Part shown: positions 1-8,700 of the stretch, piece by piece | How positions within the stretch are numbered: position 1 is the stretch's first letter | How the letters are laid out: every line of letters starts with the position of its first letter | DNA from: Citrobacter sedlakii NBRC 105722 | Lineage (GTDB): Bacteria > Pseudomonadota > Gammaproteobacteria > Enterobacterales > Enterobacteriaceae | Direction of reading: 5' to 3' | DNA: 64,000 nucleotides | NCBI RefSeq assembly: GCF_000759835.1 | Contig: NZ_BBNB01000004.1 | Span: 62,001-126,000 of the forward strand | Position numbers and translations under genes: made by a program | Notes under the pieces: model-generated | What the model was told of the DNA's origin: nothing | Seen by the model: only the letters and a program-made list of their open reading frames with translations | The model's database searches: none

Positions 1-1008
1 GAGGTTGTAGCGGCGGGCATAAATAGCTATCTCGCCGCCGCGCAGTTGCGCCTCAACTTCACGGGCGCTCAACCCCAGTTCCCCGGCATTGACCCTGACG
101 CGAATGCGCCAGATCGCACGTCCAGCCTCGTCCTGTTCGATATCGGCATGAAATCCGCGGATCGCTGAAATCGCCTCTGCCACCGGTTGCAGCTGTTCTG
201 CGCTAACCACGGCTTGCCCCTGGTGATAATGCGCCAGAGCGGTTACCAGGCCGACCATGTTCTCCTTGCCAATCTTCATCGCCCGCGCGATCCCGTGATG
301 CTGCGCCTTACAGGCGCTAATCCACCGCTGTTTGCCGGTAATAAACCCTGACGTTGGCGCATTGAACGCTTTCGCGCCGCTGTAGATCACCATATCTGCG
401 CCACTCGCCACCCAGGAGCGGAGATCTTCTTCGGCCGCGGCATCCACAATCAGCGGCAGGTTATGAATGCTTGCCACCTGCACGAAATCTTCTATCTCCA
501 GCATGCCCTTCTGTACGCAATGGTGAGACTTCACGTACAGCAGCGCCGCTGTGGCGTCGGTAATCGCGCTCTCCAGCTGCCAGCGGGCGGCGAGATTACT
601 CGCTCCCACTTCCACCACGCGTCCGCCGCCCAGACGGATCGCAGTACCGATTGGCGCGCCATAATCAACGTTGTGCCCGCGCAACATCACCACTTCATTC
701 GCCATTCCCGTACTGTCTGGCATCAACGCCACGCGATGCGGGTCGCCGCGCGTAATGGCGGCAGCGACGGCAATCGCAATCCCTGCCGACGCGCAGGAAG
801 TGATGTAACTGTCTTCCGCGCCGGTATAGCGCGAAACCCGCTCGCCGGTTCTGTCCACCAGCCGGTCAATCTCTACAAAAGATGAGGCCGCCCGCGCCGT
901 GGCCTGCATCACCTCCGGCGCGACGCTGGAGACGCCAAGAATGGTCATCTTGCCGCAGGCGTTAATCACCTGCTTAAGCCCGAGCTGTTGATAGATATTT
1001 TGCGTCAT
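1..1008 (-). CDS. dgaE: D-glucosaminate-6-phosphate ammonia-lyase DgaE (partial, 3' end outside window)
   Basis: PLP-dependent enzyme of the selenocysteine synthase-like family. In D-glucosaminate catabolism it removes ammonia from the phosphorylated sugar acid to give KDG-6-phosphate. The first 336 codons are visible, starting MTQNIYQQLG; the last few dozen residues lie off the left edge. The motif IYSGAKAFNAP carries the probable PLP lysine at about residue 213. The start sits 3 bp past the dgaD stop, so it is the fifth gene of the dgaABCDE operon. I recognise the sequence as very close to Salmonella DgaE; dgaF would be expected beyond the edge. Confidence 0.93.
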   Translation of the reverse strand, partial: MTQNIYQQLGLKQVINACGKMTILGVSSVAPEVMQATARAASSFVEIDRLVDRTGERVSRYTGAEDSYITSCASAGIAIAVAAAITRGDPHRVALMPDSTGMANEVVMLRGHNVDYGAPIGTAIRLGGGRVVEVGASNLAARWQLESAITDATAALLYVKSHHCVQKGMLEIEDFVQVASIHNLPLIVDAAAEEDLRSWVASGADMVIYSGAKAFNAPTSGFITGKQRWISACKAQHHGIARAMKIGKENMVGLVTALAHYHQGQAVVSAEQLQPVAEAISAIRGFHADIEQDEAGRAIWRIRVRVNAGELGLSAREVEAQLRGGEIAIYARRYNL

Positions 1009-1011
1009 GGC

Positions 1012-1872
1012 TTACAACACTCCCAGAAGCGAACACACCACGCTAAGCGCGACAATGGACAGCAAAATGGTGGTGTAACGCGGCCCTTTTTTCACCAGGA
1101 AGATATAGATGGCAAATACCGCCGCCAGCGGCAGCAGGCCCGGCGCAATGGAGTCAAGGATCTGCTGAACCACCACTTCAGACCCTTTCAGCGCACTGAT
1201 CTTCAACGGCGTGGTAATTTTGACGTAGCTCGCCGACAGCGCCCCCATCATGATCAGCCCCAGCACGTTGGCGCCGTAGATCAGTTCCTTGATTCGCCCC
1301 CCTTGTAACAGCCCTACGATGGAGTCGCGACCGAGCGTGTAACCCTTGTGGATCAGTCCATAGCTTATCGCCAGGGTGATCGCCGGATAGAGGATCAGCG
1401 GCGCAATACCGCCGAATGCGCTGCCATTTGCCGCGAATGGGATAAAAATCGCAATCAACAGCGGCATCACCGCCGCCCAGACGATAGAGTCCCCCATCCC
1501 GGCCAGCGGCCCCATCAGACCGGTTTTGATGCCGGTAATTGATGCGTCGCTGATCGGTTCGCCGCGCGTTTTCTGTTCCTCCATGGCGATAGAGATCCCC
1601 TGGATAACCGCGCCAAACGTCTGCTCCGAGTTAAAAAAGTTCAGGTGTCGCTTGAGCGCTTCCACCTGCTCCTCTTTTTGCGGGTAGAGTTTTTTGATGA
1701 TCGGCGTCATTGAGGCGCAGAAAATCAGGCTTTGTAAACGTTCATACGAGTTAGACACTTCCGCGCCCAGCCAGTAGATAAACCACGCTTTGGTGATGTC
1801 CGCTTTGGTCAGCGCCCCGCTTTCCCGCGCACGTTCAACCAGTTCATGTTGCATTACGTCGCTGCTCATCAT
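1012..1872 (-). CDS. dgaD: PTS mannose-family IID component DgaD (D-glucosaminate)
   Basis: Membrane subunit of a mannose-class PTS permease, 286 aa, the usual ManZ-family length. The N-terminal half is cytoplasmic and the C-terminal part is hydrophobic, with a GIKTGLMGPLAGMGDSIVWA stretch typical of IID. With IIC (DgaC) it forms the channel that imports and phosphorylates D-glucosaminate. Its ATG overlaps the dgaC stop by 4 bp, which implies translational coupling, and dgaE follows 3 bp downstream. The substrate is inferred from the adjoining DgaE and DgaR, not from this subunit alone. Confidence 0.92.
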   Translation of the reverse strand: MMSSDVMQHELVERARESGALTKADITKAWFIYWLGAEVSNSYERLQSLIFCASMTPIIKKLYPQKEEQVEALKRHLNFFNSEQTFGAVIQGISIAMEEQKTRGEPISDASITGIKTGLMGPLAGMGDSIVWAAVMPLLIAIFIPFAANGSAFGGIAPLILYPAITLAISYGLIHKGYTLGRDSIVGLLQGGRIKELIYGANVLGLIMMGALSASYVKITTPLKISALKGSEVVVQQILDSIAPGLLPLAAVFAIYIFLVKKGPRYTTILLSIVALSVVCSLLGVL

Positions 1873-2618
1873 GCTGCTCCTTCATTTTTCGCCAGGCCTT
1901 TAATCAGGAAGGCCACACAGGTGCCGAAGATGGCCATTGCCATGATGTCGACCTTGAGATACAGCACCGCGAAGAATCCTCCGATAAACCACGGCAGCAG
2001 GCTCTTTTTACCGATCACCATAATGGTGATGGCGAAGCCCAGCGCCGGCAGGATCCCGCCCATGATTTCAAAGGAGTGGGTCAACCAGTGCGGCATCAGC
2101 TTGAGGAAACTTTCCACCACGTTCTGGCCAAAGTAGTTGGCGGCGAATACCACCGGAAAACGCAGTACCAGCCCGAGTAACGCCGGGTAGAGGAAGGCGC
2201 AGCGCATTATGCCGGCCATGTTCGCCGTTTCCGCGTGTTTGTCAGCCATATGTACCCAGGCGGCATTCAGCGTACGGCGCAACTGGTCGAGGAACACGCC
2301 GATAACGCCAAACGGTATCGCCAGCGCGATGGCCAGGTTCGGGTCCATCCCGGCCTTAACCGCAATCGGAATGGAAATACAGGCCGCCAGCGCCGGATCG
2401 GACGGCACATTGCCGCCAGGGGTAGAGGTCACGCCGAGATAAACCAACTGCATACCGGCGCCAATGATCATCGCCGTCTGCATATTGCCGAGCAGCAGAC
2501 CGACAAAGACCGCGATGACCACAGGCTGTAACAGCATGGCCGAGAAGGTGTAGCCAAGGCGTAAACGGGCAAACCAGTAATACAACCCCATCAGGCTTGC
2601 AAAAAGTAAGGTATCCAT
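1869..2618 (-). CDS. dgaC: PTS mannose-family IIC component DgaC (D-glucosaminate)
   Basis: Integral membrane permease subunit, 249 aa, mostly hydrophobic. It contains the mannose-family IIC motif around TSTPGGNVPSDPALAACISIP (residues roughly 64-84). It pairs with DgaD for sugar translocation. The stop overlaps the dgaD start by 4 bp and it follows dgaB by 23 bp, all on one strand. The family assignment is firm; D-glucosaminate specificity comes from operon context. Confidence 0.92.
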   Translation of the reverse strand: MDTLLFASLMGLYYWFARLRLGYTFSAMLLQPVVIAVFVGLLLGNMQTAMIIGAGMQLVYLGVTSTPGGNVPSDPALAACISIPIAVKAGMDPNLAIALAIPFGVIGVFLDQLRRTLNAAWVHMADKHAETANMAGIMRCAFLYPALLGLVLRFPVVFAANYFGQNVVESFLKLMPHWLTHSFEIMGGILPALGFAITIMVIGKKSLLPWFIGGFFAVLYLKVDIMAMAIFGTCVAFLIKGLAKNEGAA

Positions 2619-2641
2619 AGTGTTATCCCATTATCAGAGGG

Positions 2642-3127
2642 TTAGAATTTTTTCAGGATATCGTCCAAAGACTGTGGCTTATCTTCCGGGATAGTCTGGA
2701 AGTACACCTGAATACCGCGATTTTTCAGGTCGTTAAGAATGCCAACGTCTTTTTCATCCAGTGTGATGTTCTGAAAAACCGCCTTACGGTTGGGCCCACC
2801 GCCTAAACCGCCCACCTGAAGGGTGCTGACGTCAAAGCCCAGTTGAACGGCGTCCTGCACGGCGGCAAGGGACGGAAACAGCACCAGTACGCTGCCGTCG
2901 CCAAGCTGATTCTCCTTCCACGCGGCGGCAAAGCTCTGGTTGCCGTAGCAGTCCACTTTGATGTTCGGCGGCGCGGCCATCAGGTAGATATTTTTCATAA
3001 ACGGATCGGCGTCCAGTTCGTCGCTGACGACGACGATACGGTTAGCCTGCGATTGTCCGACCCACTTGGTGACGACCTGCCCGTGAATCAGACGACTGTC
3101 GATACGACATAACACGACCTTTGCCAT
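2642..3127 (-). CDS. dgaB: PTS mannose-family IIB component DgaB (D-glucosaminate)
   Basis: Cytoplasmic phosphotransfer subunit, 161 aa from the ATG at 3127 (MAKVVLCRIDSRLIHGQV). His15 in RLIHGQV is the conserved phosphorylation site of the ManX IIB family; it receives phosphate from DgaA and passes it to the incoming sugar. An in-frame extension to 3205 exists but would overlap dgaA heavily and lacks family similarity, so the shorter start 4 bp after the dgaA stop is chosen. Confidence 0.92.
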   Translation of the reverse strand: MAKVVLCRIDSRLIHGQVVTKWVGQSQANRIVVVSDELDADPFMKNIYLMAAPPNIKVDCYGNQSFAAAWKENQLGDGSVLVLFPSLAAVQDAVQLGFDVSTLQVGGLGGGPNRKAVFQNITLDEKDVGILNDLKNRGIQVYFQTIPEDKPQSLDDILKKF

Positions 3128-3131
3128 CGTT

Positions 3132-3563
3132 TTATCCCTCTTTTGCGTGTTGTAATTGACGAACGTGAGCGACAACGTCCAGGCAACTGCTGCGCCCGGC
3201 TTCAACCAGATCGGTCACGCAGGCGGTGAGCGCGCCATGTTCACGTCGGTCCAGCGCCTCCAGCAGCAGCGATGCGTTTAAGCCGGAAATCACCGCCACC
3301 GGATAGTCAGCGCTCAACCGCGCCGCCACGTTGGACGTCGTGCCGCCAATAAAGTCGGTCAGGATGAGCGAGCCTTCCGGCAGGGTTTGTACAACGGCTT
3401 CGACGCGCTGATAAAACTCACCCAGCGTATCGACAGGCATCAGCGCAATTTCCGTTACGCCGTTAATTTCGCCCATCACCATGCGCAGGCTGTTGCAAAG
3501 CTGTTGTCCCCAGCCGCCATGGGTCAGCAGCAAGATGTGGGGCAACGGTTGAGTGGTAGTCAA
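3132..3563 (-). CDS. dgaA: PTS mannose-family IIA component DgaA (D-glucosaminate)
   Basis: First gene of the operon, 143 aa. The N-terminus ILLLTHGGWGQQL carries the conserved phospho-histidine (His15) of the EIIA-Man fold; further on, LILTDFIGGTTSNVA matches the family's conserved loop. It accepts phosphate from HPr and passes it to DgaB. A consensus sigma-54 promoter lies 41 bp upstream, so expression should depend on RpoN and the adjacent activator DgaR. Confidence 0.92.
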   Translation of the reverse strand: MTTTQPLPHILLLTHGGWGQQLCNSLRMVMGEINGVTEIALMPVDTLGEFYQRVEAVVQTLPEGSLILTDFIGGTTSNVAARLSADYPVAVISGLNASLLLEALDRREHGALTACVTDLVEAGRSSCLDVVAHVRQLQHAKEG

Positions 3564-3603
3564 AATGGCCTCCTGGCTTCATTACGTTTACGTCAGTAAT
3601 AAG

Positions 3604-3619
3604 AGCAAGAGCTGTGCCA
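3604..3619 (-). promoter_or_regulatory. sigma-54 (-24/-12) promoter of dgaABCDE
   Basis: On the minus strand the sequence reads TGGCACAGCTCTTGCT, a full match to the RpoN consensus TGGCAC-N5-TTGCT, 41 bp before the dgaA start. The gene upstream encodes a sigma-54 activator of the LevR type, which fits. Confidence 0.93.
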
Positions 3620-3648
3620 GAGTTTGTGTCACGCAGGGAAGACAGGTG

Positions 3649-3677
3649 AACTGGCGAAGCGGCGGGCCGCGCCAGTT
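3649..3677. promoter_or_regulatory. inverted repeat between dgaR and dgaA: possible DgaR upstream site or dgaR terminator
   Basis: AACTGGCG (3649-3656) and CGCCAGTT (3670-3677) form a perfect 8-bp inverted repeat with a GC-rich spacer. It sits directly after the dgaR stop and about 30 bp upstream of the -24 element. It could be the activator's upstream site, although such sites usually lie further away, or a terminator hairpin lacking a T tract. The sequence does not decide. Confidence 0.45.
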
Positions 3678-3683
3678 AAGGGA

Positions 3684-6482
3684 TCAGCTATAGAGAAGTT
3701 CGTAAATATAAAAATATTCCGCGTCCGACAACCGAATCGCATAGGCTTCTTCGATGGGCAAAAAAGCGGATTTGATGACACTAAACGCGCGGACATCGAG
3801 TTCCGGCTTGTTTTCCAGCGCCATCTGTAACGGTTTGCGGTTAATCACGATACGCTCAACCATGCAGCAGCAGTGGATCAGAAAGCGTAGTGTCACCTGG
3901 CGGCTTGGCTTCAGCGAAAGCGCGCTGGTTAGATGGTTGAGCACGCCTTCCATCTCTTTCAAAATGCGCTGCGGGTTAAGCACTGAAATATGATTAATAA
4001 TGCTTTCCATCGTCAGGGCGCTGATAAAACGCATCGCACTGCGCTCCATTTCCAGGCGGCGTTCCGCACTGGATAGATCTGGCGTCAGCAGGCTCAGTAC
4101 CAGTTCCGGACCCTGTTCAGAAAACAGTTCTTCCAGCGAGATAAACGGAATATCCGGCAGCCCCGGCTGGAAGGTACCGACAATCCCCGCCAGGCGTTCG
4201 CTGGCGTTTAGCGCCTGCTGGACGCGCTCAAGGCTGCGCACTTCGTTGTAATCCAGGATGACCATTCGCGTATCCTGCGACATCAGTTCGCCAAAACTCT
4301 CCTCCAGCACCTTTTTAATTTTTTCTGCCGTGCCCATGCCGGTAATGCAGGAGATAACCAAGACTTTCCCGCTGTTTTCCTGCTGAGGCGTACAGAGCTG
4401 GCAGGGTATGCTTTTGCTCTGTATTAACGCCGCCAGCTGCGGCAAGTCGCTGGTTTCGTAACTTAAATCCAGCCCCACTTCCAGCAGACTGGTGAGGGTA
4501 ATATTGGGTACCAACAACACGTCGATCTGAAATAACTTACTGATGGTGCTGCCAAAATGGACCAGTGAACCAATATCCACCATCAGGATCAGCCGTTGCC
4601 AGCGATGCGCCTGAATCATCTGGATAAGGGTTTCCAGCGTGTCATGTACCGACTGTTCAAACGGCATATCGATAGCGCAGAACAATTCCCGCTCCAGCAC
4701 GCGATTCACATACTGCGCCTGGCTGGTCGCCGTCGTCGCGCCGTGGGCGACCAGAATCACCCCGCACTCCGGACTGGCGTCTATGCGCTGGCGGTAGTGA
4801 CGACACTCTTTCAGAAACAGGCACAGCCAGACCACTTCCGTCGCCGGGCACTGAATATGCAACAATTCGTTGATTTTTCGGCATAACAGCGTGGCGTTGT
4901 CATATTCATCTTTACAGCGATCGAGGATCAGGCTGGAGGAGTAAAGCTGCGGAATCAGGCCCCGTTGCACATAGCCAATCAGCGCCAGAAAGTGTTTTCG
5001 CAGAGGATTTACCAGATTTTGCGGCAGGGAAAAGCCCAGTACCTGCTCCACGCAAGCAATCAGCAGCGTGACGCGTTCTTCAATCTGGCTACCATAGCGC
5101 GGGGGGTGCGCAATACTGTCGCGGCTGTAAAGGCCGTACTCAAAAATAGAACTGAGTTTATTTTTCAGTATCGCCAGCGTTTCCGCTGGCGGCACGTTAC
5201 TGTTGCGCAAATTGACATATTCGCGAGTCAAAAAGCTGTAAAACAGATCGCTCTCTTCAATCTCCGCCCCCGTAGCAAGCGAAGTTTTTAGCGCTGGCAG
5301 CGTGCGGGCATCAATGCTCAGGTGCTCCTGACCGTTGAACAACGCATCGACCAGCAAACGTTGCTCCACCGAAGCCTGAAACGGCATCTCCGCCAGCCGT
5401 TTGTCGAGCTGTAGCGTCTCGTTGTGCTCCGTCATGCCTGCCGCCCACGCCTGCGCGCAGAGAAACTGAATATCGCTTTTAAGCTGGCCGATATTTCCTT
5501 CCAGCGGCTTGTTCAACAGCCACAGCAGCAGCGATTTGTCGATGCTCACCGTACGCTCGATTTTACGGCTTTCGCGCTGCAAGAACCCGACTATCAGCTC
5601 CACCTGTTCCTCAACAGAACGTTGGCGAACACCGGGCAGGTCGATTGTCACCTGGATACGTCGCTGGAAAGTCCGCAGCAGTGAAGAGTTGACCGCTTCC
5701 GTGGTGGCGCAAATCAGCCGTACCGAAATCGGCCTTGCCGCGGCGCTGGAACCTAACGGGCGATATTCGCCTTTATCGAGAAGGGAAAATAATTTTTCCT
5801 GCCCTTCGTAGGGCAGACGATGGACCTCGTCGAGCAGCAAATAGCCGCCGTCAGCCTGCTCGACCAGGCCGGGCTTGTTTTCGTTCGCACCGGTAAACGC
5901 TCCCTGCCGATGACCAAAAAGATGCGACGAAAGCAGCTCCGGGTTATGGGCATACTCCGCACAGTTAAAATAGACCAGGGGCGGCGGGGAACCTGCGGTA
6001 TGTTCACAGGCAAAGCGATGCATCAGCTCGGCAAAGAACGTCTTACCGACGCCAGAAGGACCGGTCAGCAGTACGTGCAGACCATGGGGATAAAGCACTG
6101 CGGCGCGACCCTTTTCCACCGCATCGCGCAGGCTGCGATCGTAGCCAATCAGGCCGGTAAACGGATCGTCGACGGATGCCATTTCCTGCTGCGGCAGCAG
6201 TTCGGCAACCGAGCGTACTTCACGCTCGGCATCCGTCAGCTTACGACCTAAAAGCGTTTCCAGCGCCTGGCAATGCAGGAAAAATACCGGTCTTCCCCGA
6301 CTTTTGATGACCAGGCCATCGTTCCACAATTGATTGAGATCTTTACTGACCGAATTGCGCGCCAGCCCGAGGTTAAAGCCGATCGCTTCTGCGGTAAACG
6401 CCGTTTCCTGCGCCAAATCCGCCGTTTCCAGCCCACGCGTCAACCTTTCAAGCTCACCCAGAACGATCTCAATCCTTCTCAT
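3684..6482 (-). CDS. dgaR: sigma-54-dependent transcriptional activator DgaR (LevR family)
   Basis: 932-aa activator of the dga operon. The N-terminal winged HTH spans about residues 1-70. A AAA+ domain follows with Walker A GPSGVGKT (141-148), the sigma-54 contact loop GAFTGA (194-199) and Walker B YLLLDEVHRL. The C-terminal half carries PTS-regulation domains, including the phosphohydrolase-like IILVAHGATTATSQ segment, as in LevR. PTS phosphorylation therefore probably tunes its activity. It is encoded on the same strand just upstream of dgaA, with the RpoN promoter between them. Confidence 0.92.
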   Translation of the reverse strand: MRRIEIVLGELERLTRGLETADLAQETAFTAEAIGFNLGLARNSVSKDLNQLWNDGLVIKSRGRPVFFLHCQALETLLGRKLTDAEREVRSVAELLPQQEMASVDDPFTGLIGYDRSLRDAVEKGRAAVLYPHGLHVLLTGPSGVGKTFFAELMHRFACEHTAGSPPPLVYFNCAEYAHNPELLSSHLFGHRQGAFTGANENKPGLVEQADGGYLLLDEVHRLPYEGQEKLFSLLDKGEYRPLGSSAAARPISVRLICATTEAVNSSLLRTFQRRIQVTIDLPGVRQRSVEEQVELIVGFLQRESRKIERTVSIDKSLLLWLLNKPLEGNIGQLKSDIQFLCAQAWAAGMTEHNETLQLDKRLAEMPFQASVEQRLLVDALFNGQEHLSIDARTLPALKTSLATGAEIEESDLFYSFLTREYVNLRNSNVPPAETLAILKNKLSSIFEYGLYSRDSIAHPPRYGSQIEERVTLLIACVEQVLGFSLPQNLVNPLRKHFLALIGYVQRGLIPQLYSSSLILDRCKDEYDNATLLCRKINELLHIQCPATEVVWLCLFLKECRHYRQRIDASPECGVILVAHGATTATSQAQYVNRVLERELFCAIDMPFEQSVHDTLETLIQMIQAHRWQRLILMVDIGSLVHFGSTISKLFQIDVLLVPNITLTSLLEVGLDLSYETSDLPQLAALIQSKSIPCQLCTPQQENSGKVLVISCITGMGTAEKIKKVLEESFGELMSQDTRMVILDYNEVRSLERVQQALNASERLAGIVGTFQPGLPDIPFISLEELFSEQGPELVLSLLTPDLSSAERRLEMERSAMRFISALTMESIINHISVLNPQRILKEMEGVLNHLTSALSLKPSRQVTLRFLIHCCCMVERIVINRKPLQMALENKPELDVRAFSVIKSAFLPIEEAYAIRLSDAEYFYIYELLYS

Positions 6483-6578
6483 CTCTCTACCGCTTAAGCA
6501 TTAACTGATTGTTCAGAACATACACGATTCTGCTGCGTAAGAAAGTGAAAGACGTTCCAGAGGCTCACTCACCGGTCA

Positions 6579-6995
6579 TCAAAATGTCTTCGTTAAATAA
6601 TGTCTCGACGCGCCTTCTTCCGGGAAATTATCGAGAGTCATTTTTAGCTGATATCCGTTCTTCTGATAAAACGGCAGCGCCTGAAAACTCATGGTATCCA
6701 CCAGCGCGTGACGACAGCCTCGCTCCTGCGCTGCCTGTTCCGCTGCCTGCATCAGCTGTCTGCCGTAGCCGCCTCTGCGCAACGATTCATCCATCCACAG
6801 GTATTTTATACACAGCCACTCGCCTTTGATTTCGCCAATCAGCCCCCCTTTGATAATCTCGCGATCATTGCGCCAGTACACCGCCAGATTGCCAAAATGG
6901 GTCGTTTTCAGGAACTGAAGATTATAAGCGCGTAACCCGGTGAGCAGTGCGTTCTGATCGTCTTCGGTAACCGTCTCTGTAACCTGTATCTGCAT
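6579..6995 (-). CDS. GNAT-family N-acetyltransferase
   Basis: 138-aa protein with the GNAT acetyl-CoA-binding signature, roughly [19 protein letters not shown] (Arg/Gly-x-x-Gly-x-Gly/Ala loop), and a C-terminal FYQKNGYQ motif typical of the fold. The start MQIQVTETV at 6995 is chosen because AGGAGG lies 5 nt upstream; the longer frame would place its ATG inside that ribosome site. It is a single gene between dgaR and yicS. The acetylated substrate cannot be told from sequence. Confidence 0.85.
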   Translation of the reverse strand: MQIQVTETVTEDDQNALLTGLRAYNLQFLKTTHFGNLAVYWRNDREIIKGGLIGEIKGEWLCIKYLWMDESLRRGGYGRQLMQAAEQAAQERGCRHALVDTMSFQALPFYQKNGYQLKMTLDNFPEEGASRHYLTKTF

Positions 6996-7122
6996 ATTAT
7001 CCTCCTGAAACATACCGCTTCTGGCTTACTTTATTTTCAGCATTCACACGGAATGCCGAGTGAGCCGCCTACCGTCTACACTTATTCTTAATGAGATGCG
7101 CATCGACAAAAGGATTATTACC

Positions 7123-7416
7123 ATGAAACTCGCCGTTATGACGATGGTTGCCGTACTTTTTACCCTATCGGGATTCGCCCGGGCCGACTCGCCTTATGGC
7201 GCGCTCCAGTCAGTACACGAGAAAAATACCATTCTGAAGGATCTACGTAAGCTCTGCTCGCCGAAGGGATCGCCTTCTGACGACGCATGGGAAAAAACCA
7301 TTATGTCTACAGAAGGGAATCAGTTGCATATTCGCGAAGCGATTGTGGCGATGGAGAGAAATAACCAGAACAACTATTGGGAAGCGTTAGGTAAGGTTGA
7401 ATGCCCGGATATGTAA
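7123..7416 (+). CDS. yicS: YicS-like small secreted protein of unknown function
   Basis: 97-aa protein with a clear signal peptide (MKLAVMTMVAVLFTLSGFARA, cleavage near ARA-DSPYG). The mature part holds two cysteines (in RKLCSPK and KVECPDM) that may pair in the periplasm. The ATG at 7123 is chosen over upstream in-frame starts because it begins the signal peptide. The sequence and its usual proximity to nepI match E. coli YicS as I recall it. Function unknown. Confidence 0.75.
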   Translation: MKLAVMTMVAVLFTLSGFARADSPYGALQSVHEKNTILKDLRKLCSPKGSPSDDAWEKTIMSTEGNQLHIREAIVAMERNNQNNYWEALGKVECPDM

Positions 7417-7451
7417 GCGTGAAGCCGCAGCCCCACGCCCGGTCATCATAA

Positions 7452-8408
7452 TTATCGCTGACGCACGTCCGGAATAATGAGGTCGCCGCGCAGGGTATAC
7501 GATCCCAGCATATTCTGCGTTTTTTCATTGAGCCAACCGACAATACGCGCCGCCATGGCGTCCATAGAATATTCAATTGCCGGAATGGTGGGAATACCCG
7601 GCAGATGCAGCGATCCCGCCAGGCTGAAAACCATAATGTCTTCCGGAACGGACTTATTGAACGCCTGCAGTTGCGGAATAACCCGCTGCGCCTGCTGTTC
7701 GTCCGCCACCAACAGCGCGTTAAAGTTGAGCGTCGAGGCGTTATTCAGCAGCTCCTGCAGGGCCACGGAAGACGACGTCGCGTCCATAAAGACCAGGTTA
7801 CGGTTAAACGGCAGGAAGTTTTTCTCCAGTGCAAGTTTATAGCCCAGTAAAACCTGATCGGAAAAACCCATCCCGTGAGGATGAATCAGCGCAATCTGTC
7901 GGCGATTCTGGCTGATGAGATAGTTACAGGCGGTTTCGGTCGCGAAAGCGTGATCGAACTGGATGCTGTTAACGTCGTCCCCCACTTCCAGACAGTCCAC
8001 CAGAATGACGTTCTCCTGGTTAATGTTCAGTGGAAAACGCGCGCCAATGATCAGCACATCGTCACACAAACCGCAGCTCAGCTCGTCGAGTGCGCTCAGC
8101 ACTTCCGCTTTGGTATTGGCAAAGCGAAGCAGCAGATGTTTCTGGTGCTGGCTCAGATGCTTTTCCAGCGCATAAAGATAGCCCGTCGTCTGGTTGATGT
8201 TGTCCTGGGCGCATATCACGCCGATACAGCCCGTGGTCTGGCTTAGCAGCGACTGGGCAATCACATTCGGGCGGTAGTTTAGCTCATCCACCGCTTTCAG
8301 TACGGCAAGACGGCTGGCTTCCTTTACCCCACGCGATCCGCTCAACACGCGCGACACCGTGGCTTTCGACACGCCAGCCAAACGCGATACATCGTTGATA
8401 GTAGACAT
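7452..8408 (-). CDS. LacI-family repressor of the adjacent beta-glucoside PTS operon
   Basis: 318-aa regulator: HTH at residues 3-25 (INDVSRLAGVSKATVSRVLSG), hinge helix near LNYRPNVIAQSL, then a periplasmic-binding-protein-like effector domain. It is transcribed divergently from the PTS operon that starts at 8701, and two LacI-type palindromes lie between them. The ATG at 8408 is used because AGGGGAG precedes it at good spacing; an ATG one codon earlier is also possible. The effector is probably a phosphorylated sugar (inferred). I do not recognise a gene name. Confidence 0.87.
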   Translation of the reverse strand: MSTINDVSRLAGVSKATVSRVLSGSRGVKEASRLAVLKAVDELNYRPNVIAQSLLSQTTGCIGVICAQDNINQTTGYLYALEKHLSQHQKHLLLRFANTKAEVLSALDELSCGLCDDVLIIGARFPLNINQENVILVDCLEVGDDVNSIQFDHAFATETACNYLISQNRRQIALIHPHGMGFSDQVLLGYKLALEKNFLPFNRNLVFMDATSSSVALQELLNNASTLNFNALLVADEQQAQRVIPQLQAFNKSVPEDIMVFSLAGSLHLPGIPTIPAIEYSMDAMAARIVGWLNEKTQNMLGSYTLRGDLIIPDVRQR

Positions 8409-8505
8409 CATTCTCCCCTGACAGAGCCCGCCTGGCTCCTCAAATCCTGAAGTTAACATAGGCTCATTTTATCGCCAAAGGCAGTATAGCTGTTTCCGTT
8501 TTTCA

Positions 8506-8522
8506 TGGAAATCGATTTTCCA
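8506..8522. promoter_or_regulatory. LacI-type operator, distal
   Basis: TGGAAATCGATTTTCCA is a near-perfect dyad with the GGAAA/TTTCC arms seen in the proximal operator. It lies about 100 bp upstream of the repressor start, so it may serve autoregulation or DNA looping. Confidence 0.7.
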
Positions 8523-8594
8523 TTTTCACTCAAAAAGACATTTTTGCAGCCAAAATCGTGAGCTGAATCCAAATAATTAGCCTTATAAGAATAA

Positions 8595-8615
8595 GTTCTT
8601 GATGAGTGTCACAGT
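8595..8615 (+). promoter_or_regulatory. possible CRP site upstream of the PTS operon
   Basis: TCACA (about 8609-8613) is a perfect CRP half-site; the left half at the right spacing (CTTGA) matches TGTGA at only 3 of 5 positions. The position upstream of the presumed -35 fits catabolite activation, but the match is weak. Confidence 0.3.
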
Positions 8616-8630
8616 TCTGTTTGCTTCAAA

Positions 8631-8652
8631 TGGAAACCGGTTTCCGTATGAT
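8631..8652 (+). promoter_or_regulatory. proximal LacI-type operator inside the PTS operon promoter
   Basis: GGAAACCGGTTTCC (8632-8645) is a perfect 14-bp palindrome with the central CG typical of LacI-family operators. A -10 candidate TATGAT follows at 8647-8652 and TTCAAA at 8625-8630 could be the -35 with 16-bp spacing. The operator would then lie between -35 and -10, where binding blocks RNA polymerase. Confidence 0.75.
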
Positions 8653-8700
8653 ATCAAATCAGACTCGCAATAAGTTTTTACATTTTGAGGATGGTTAACA

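Noticed and set aside
3128-3205. 26-residue N-terminal extension of DgaB
   Set aside because: Overlaps dgaA in another frame and is not part of the IIB family; the ATG at 3127 gives the standard start.
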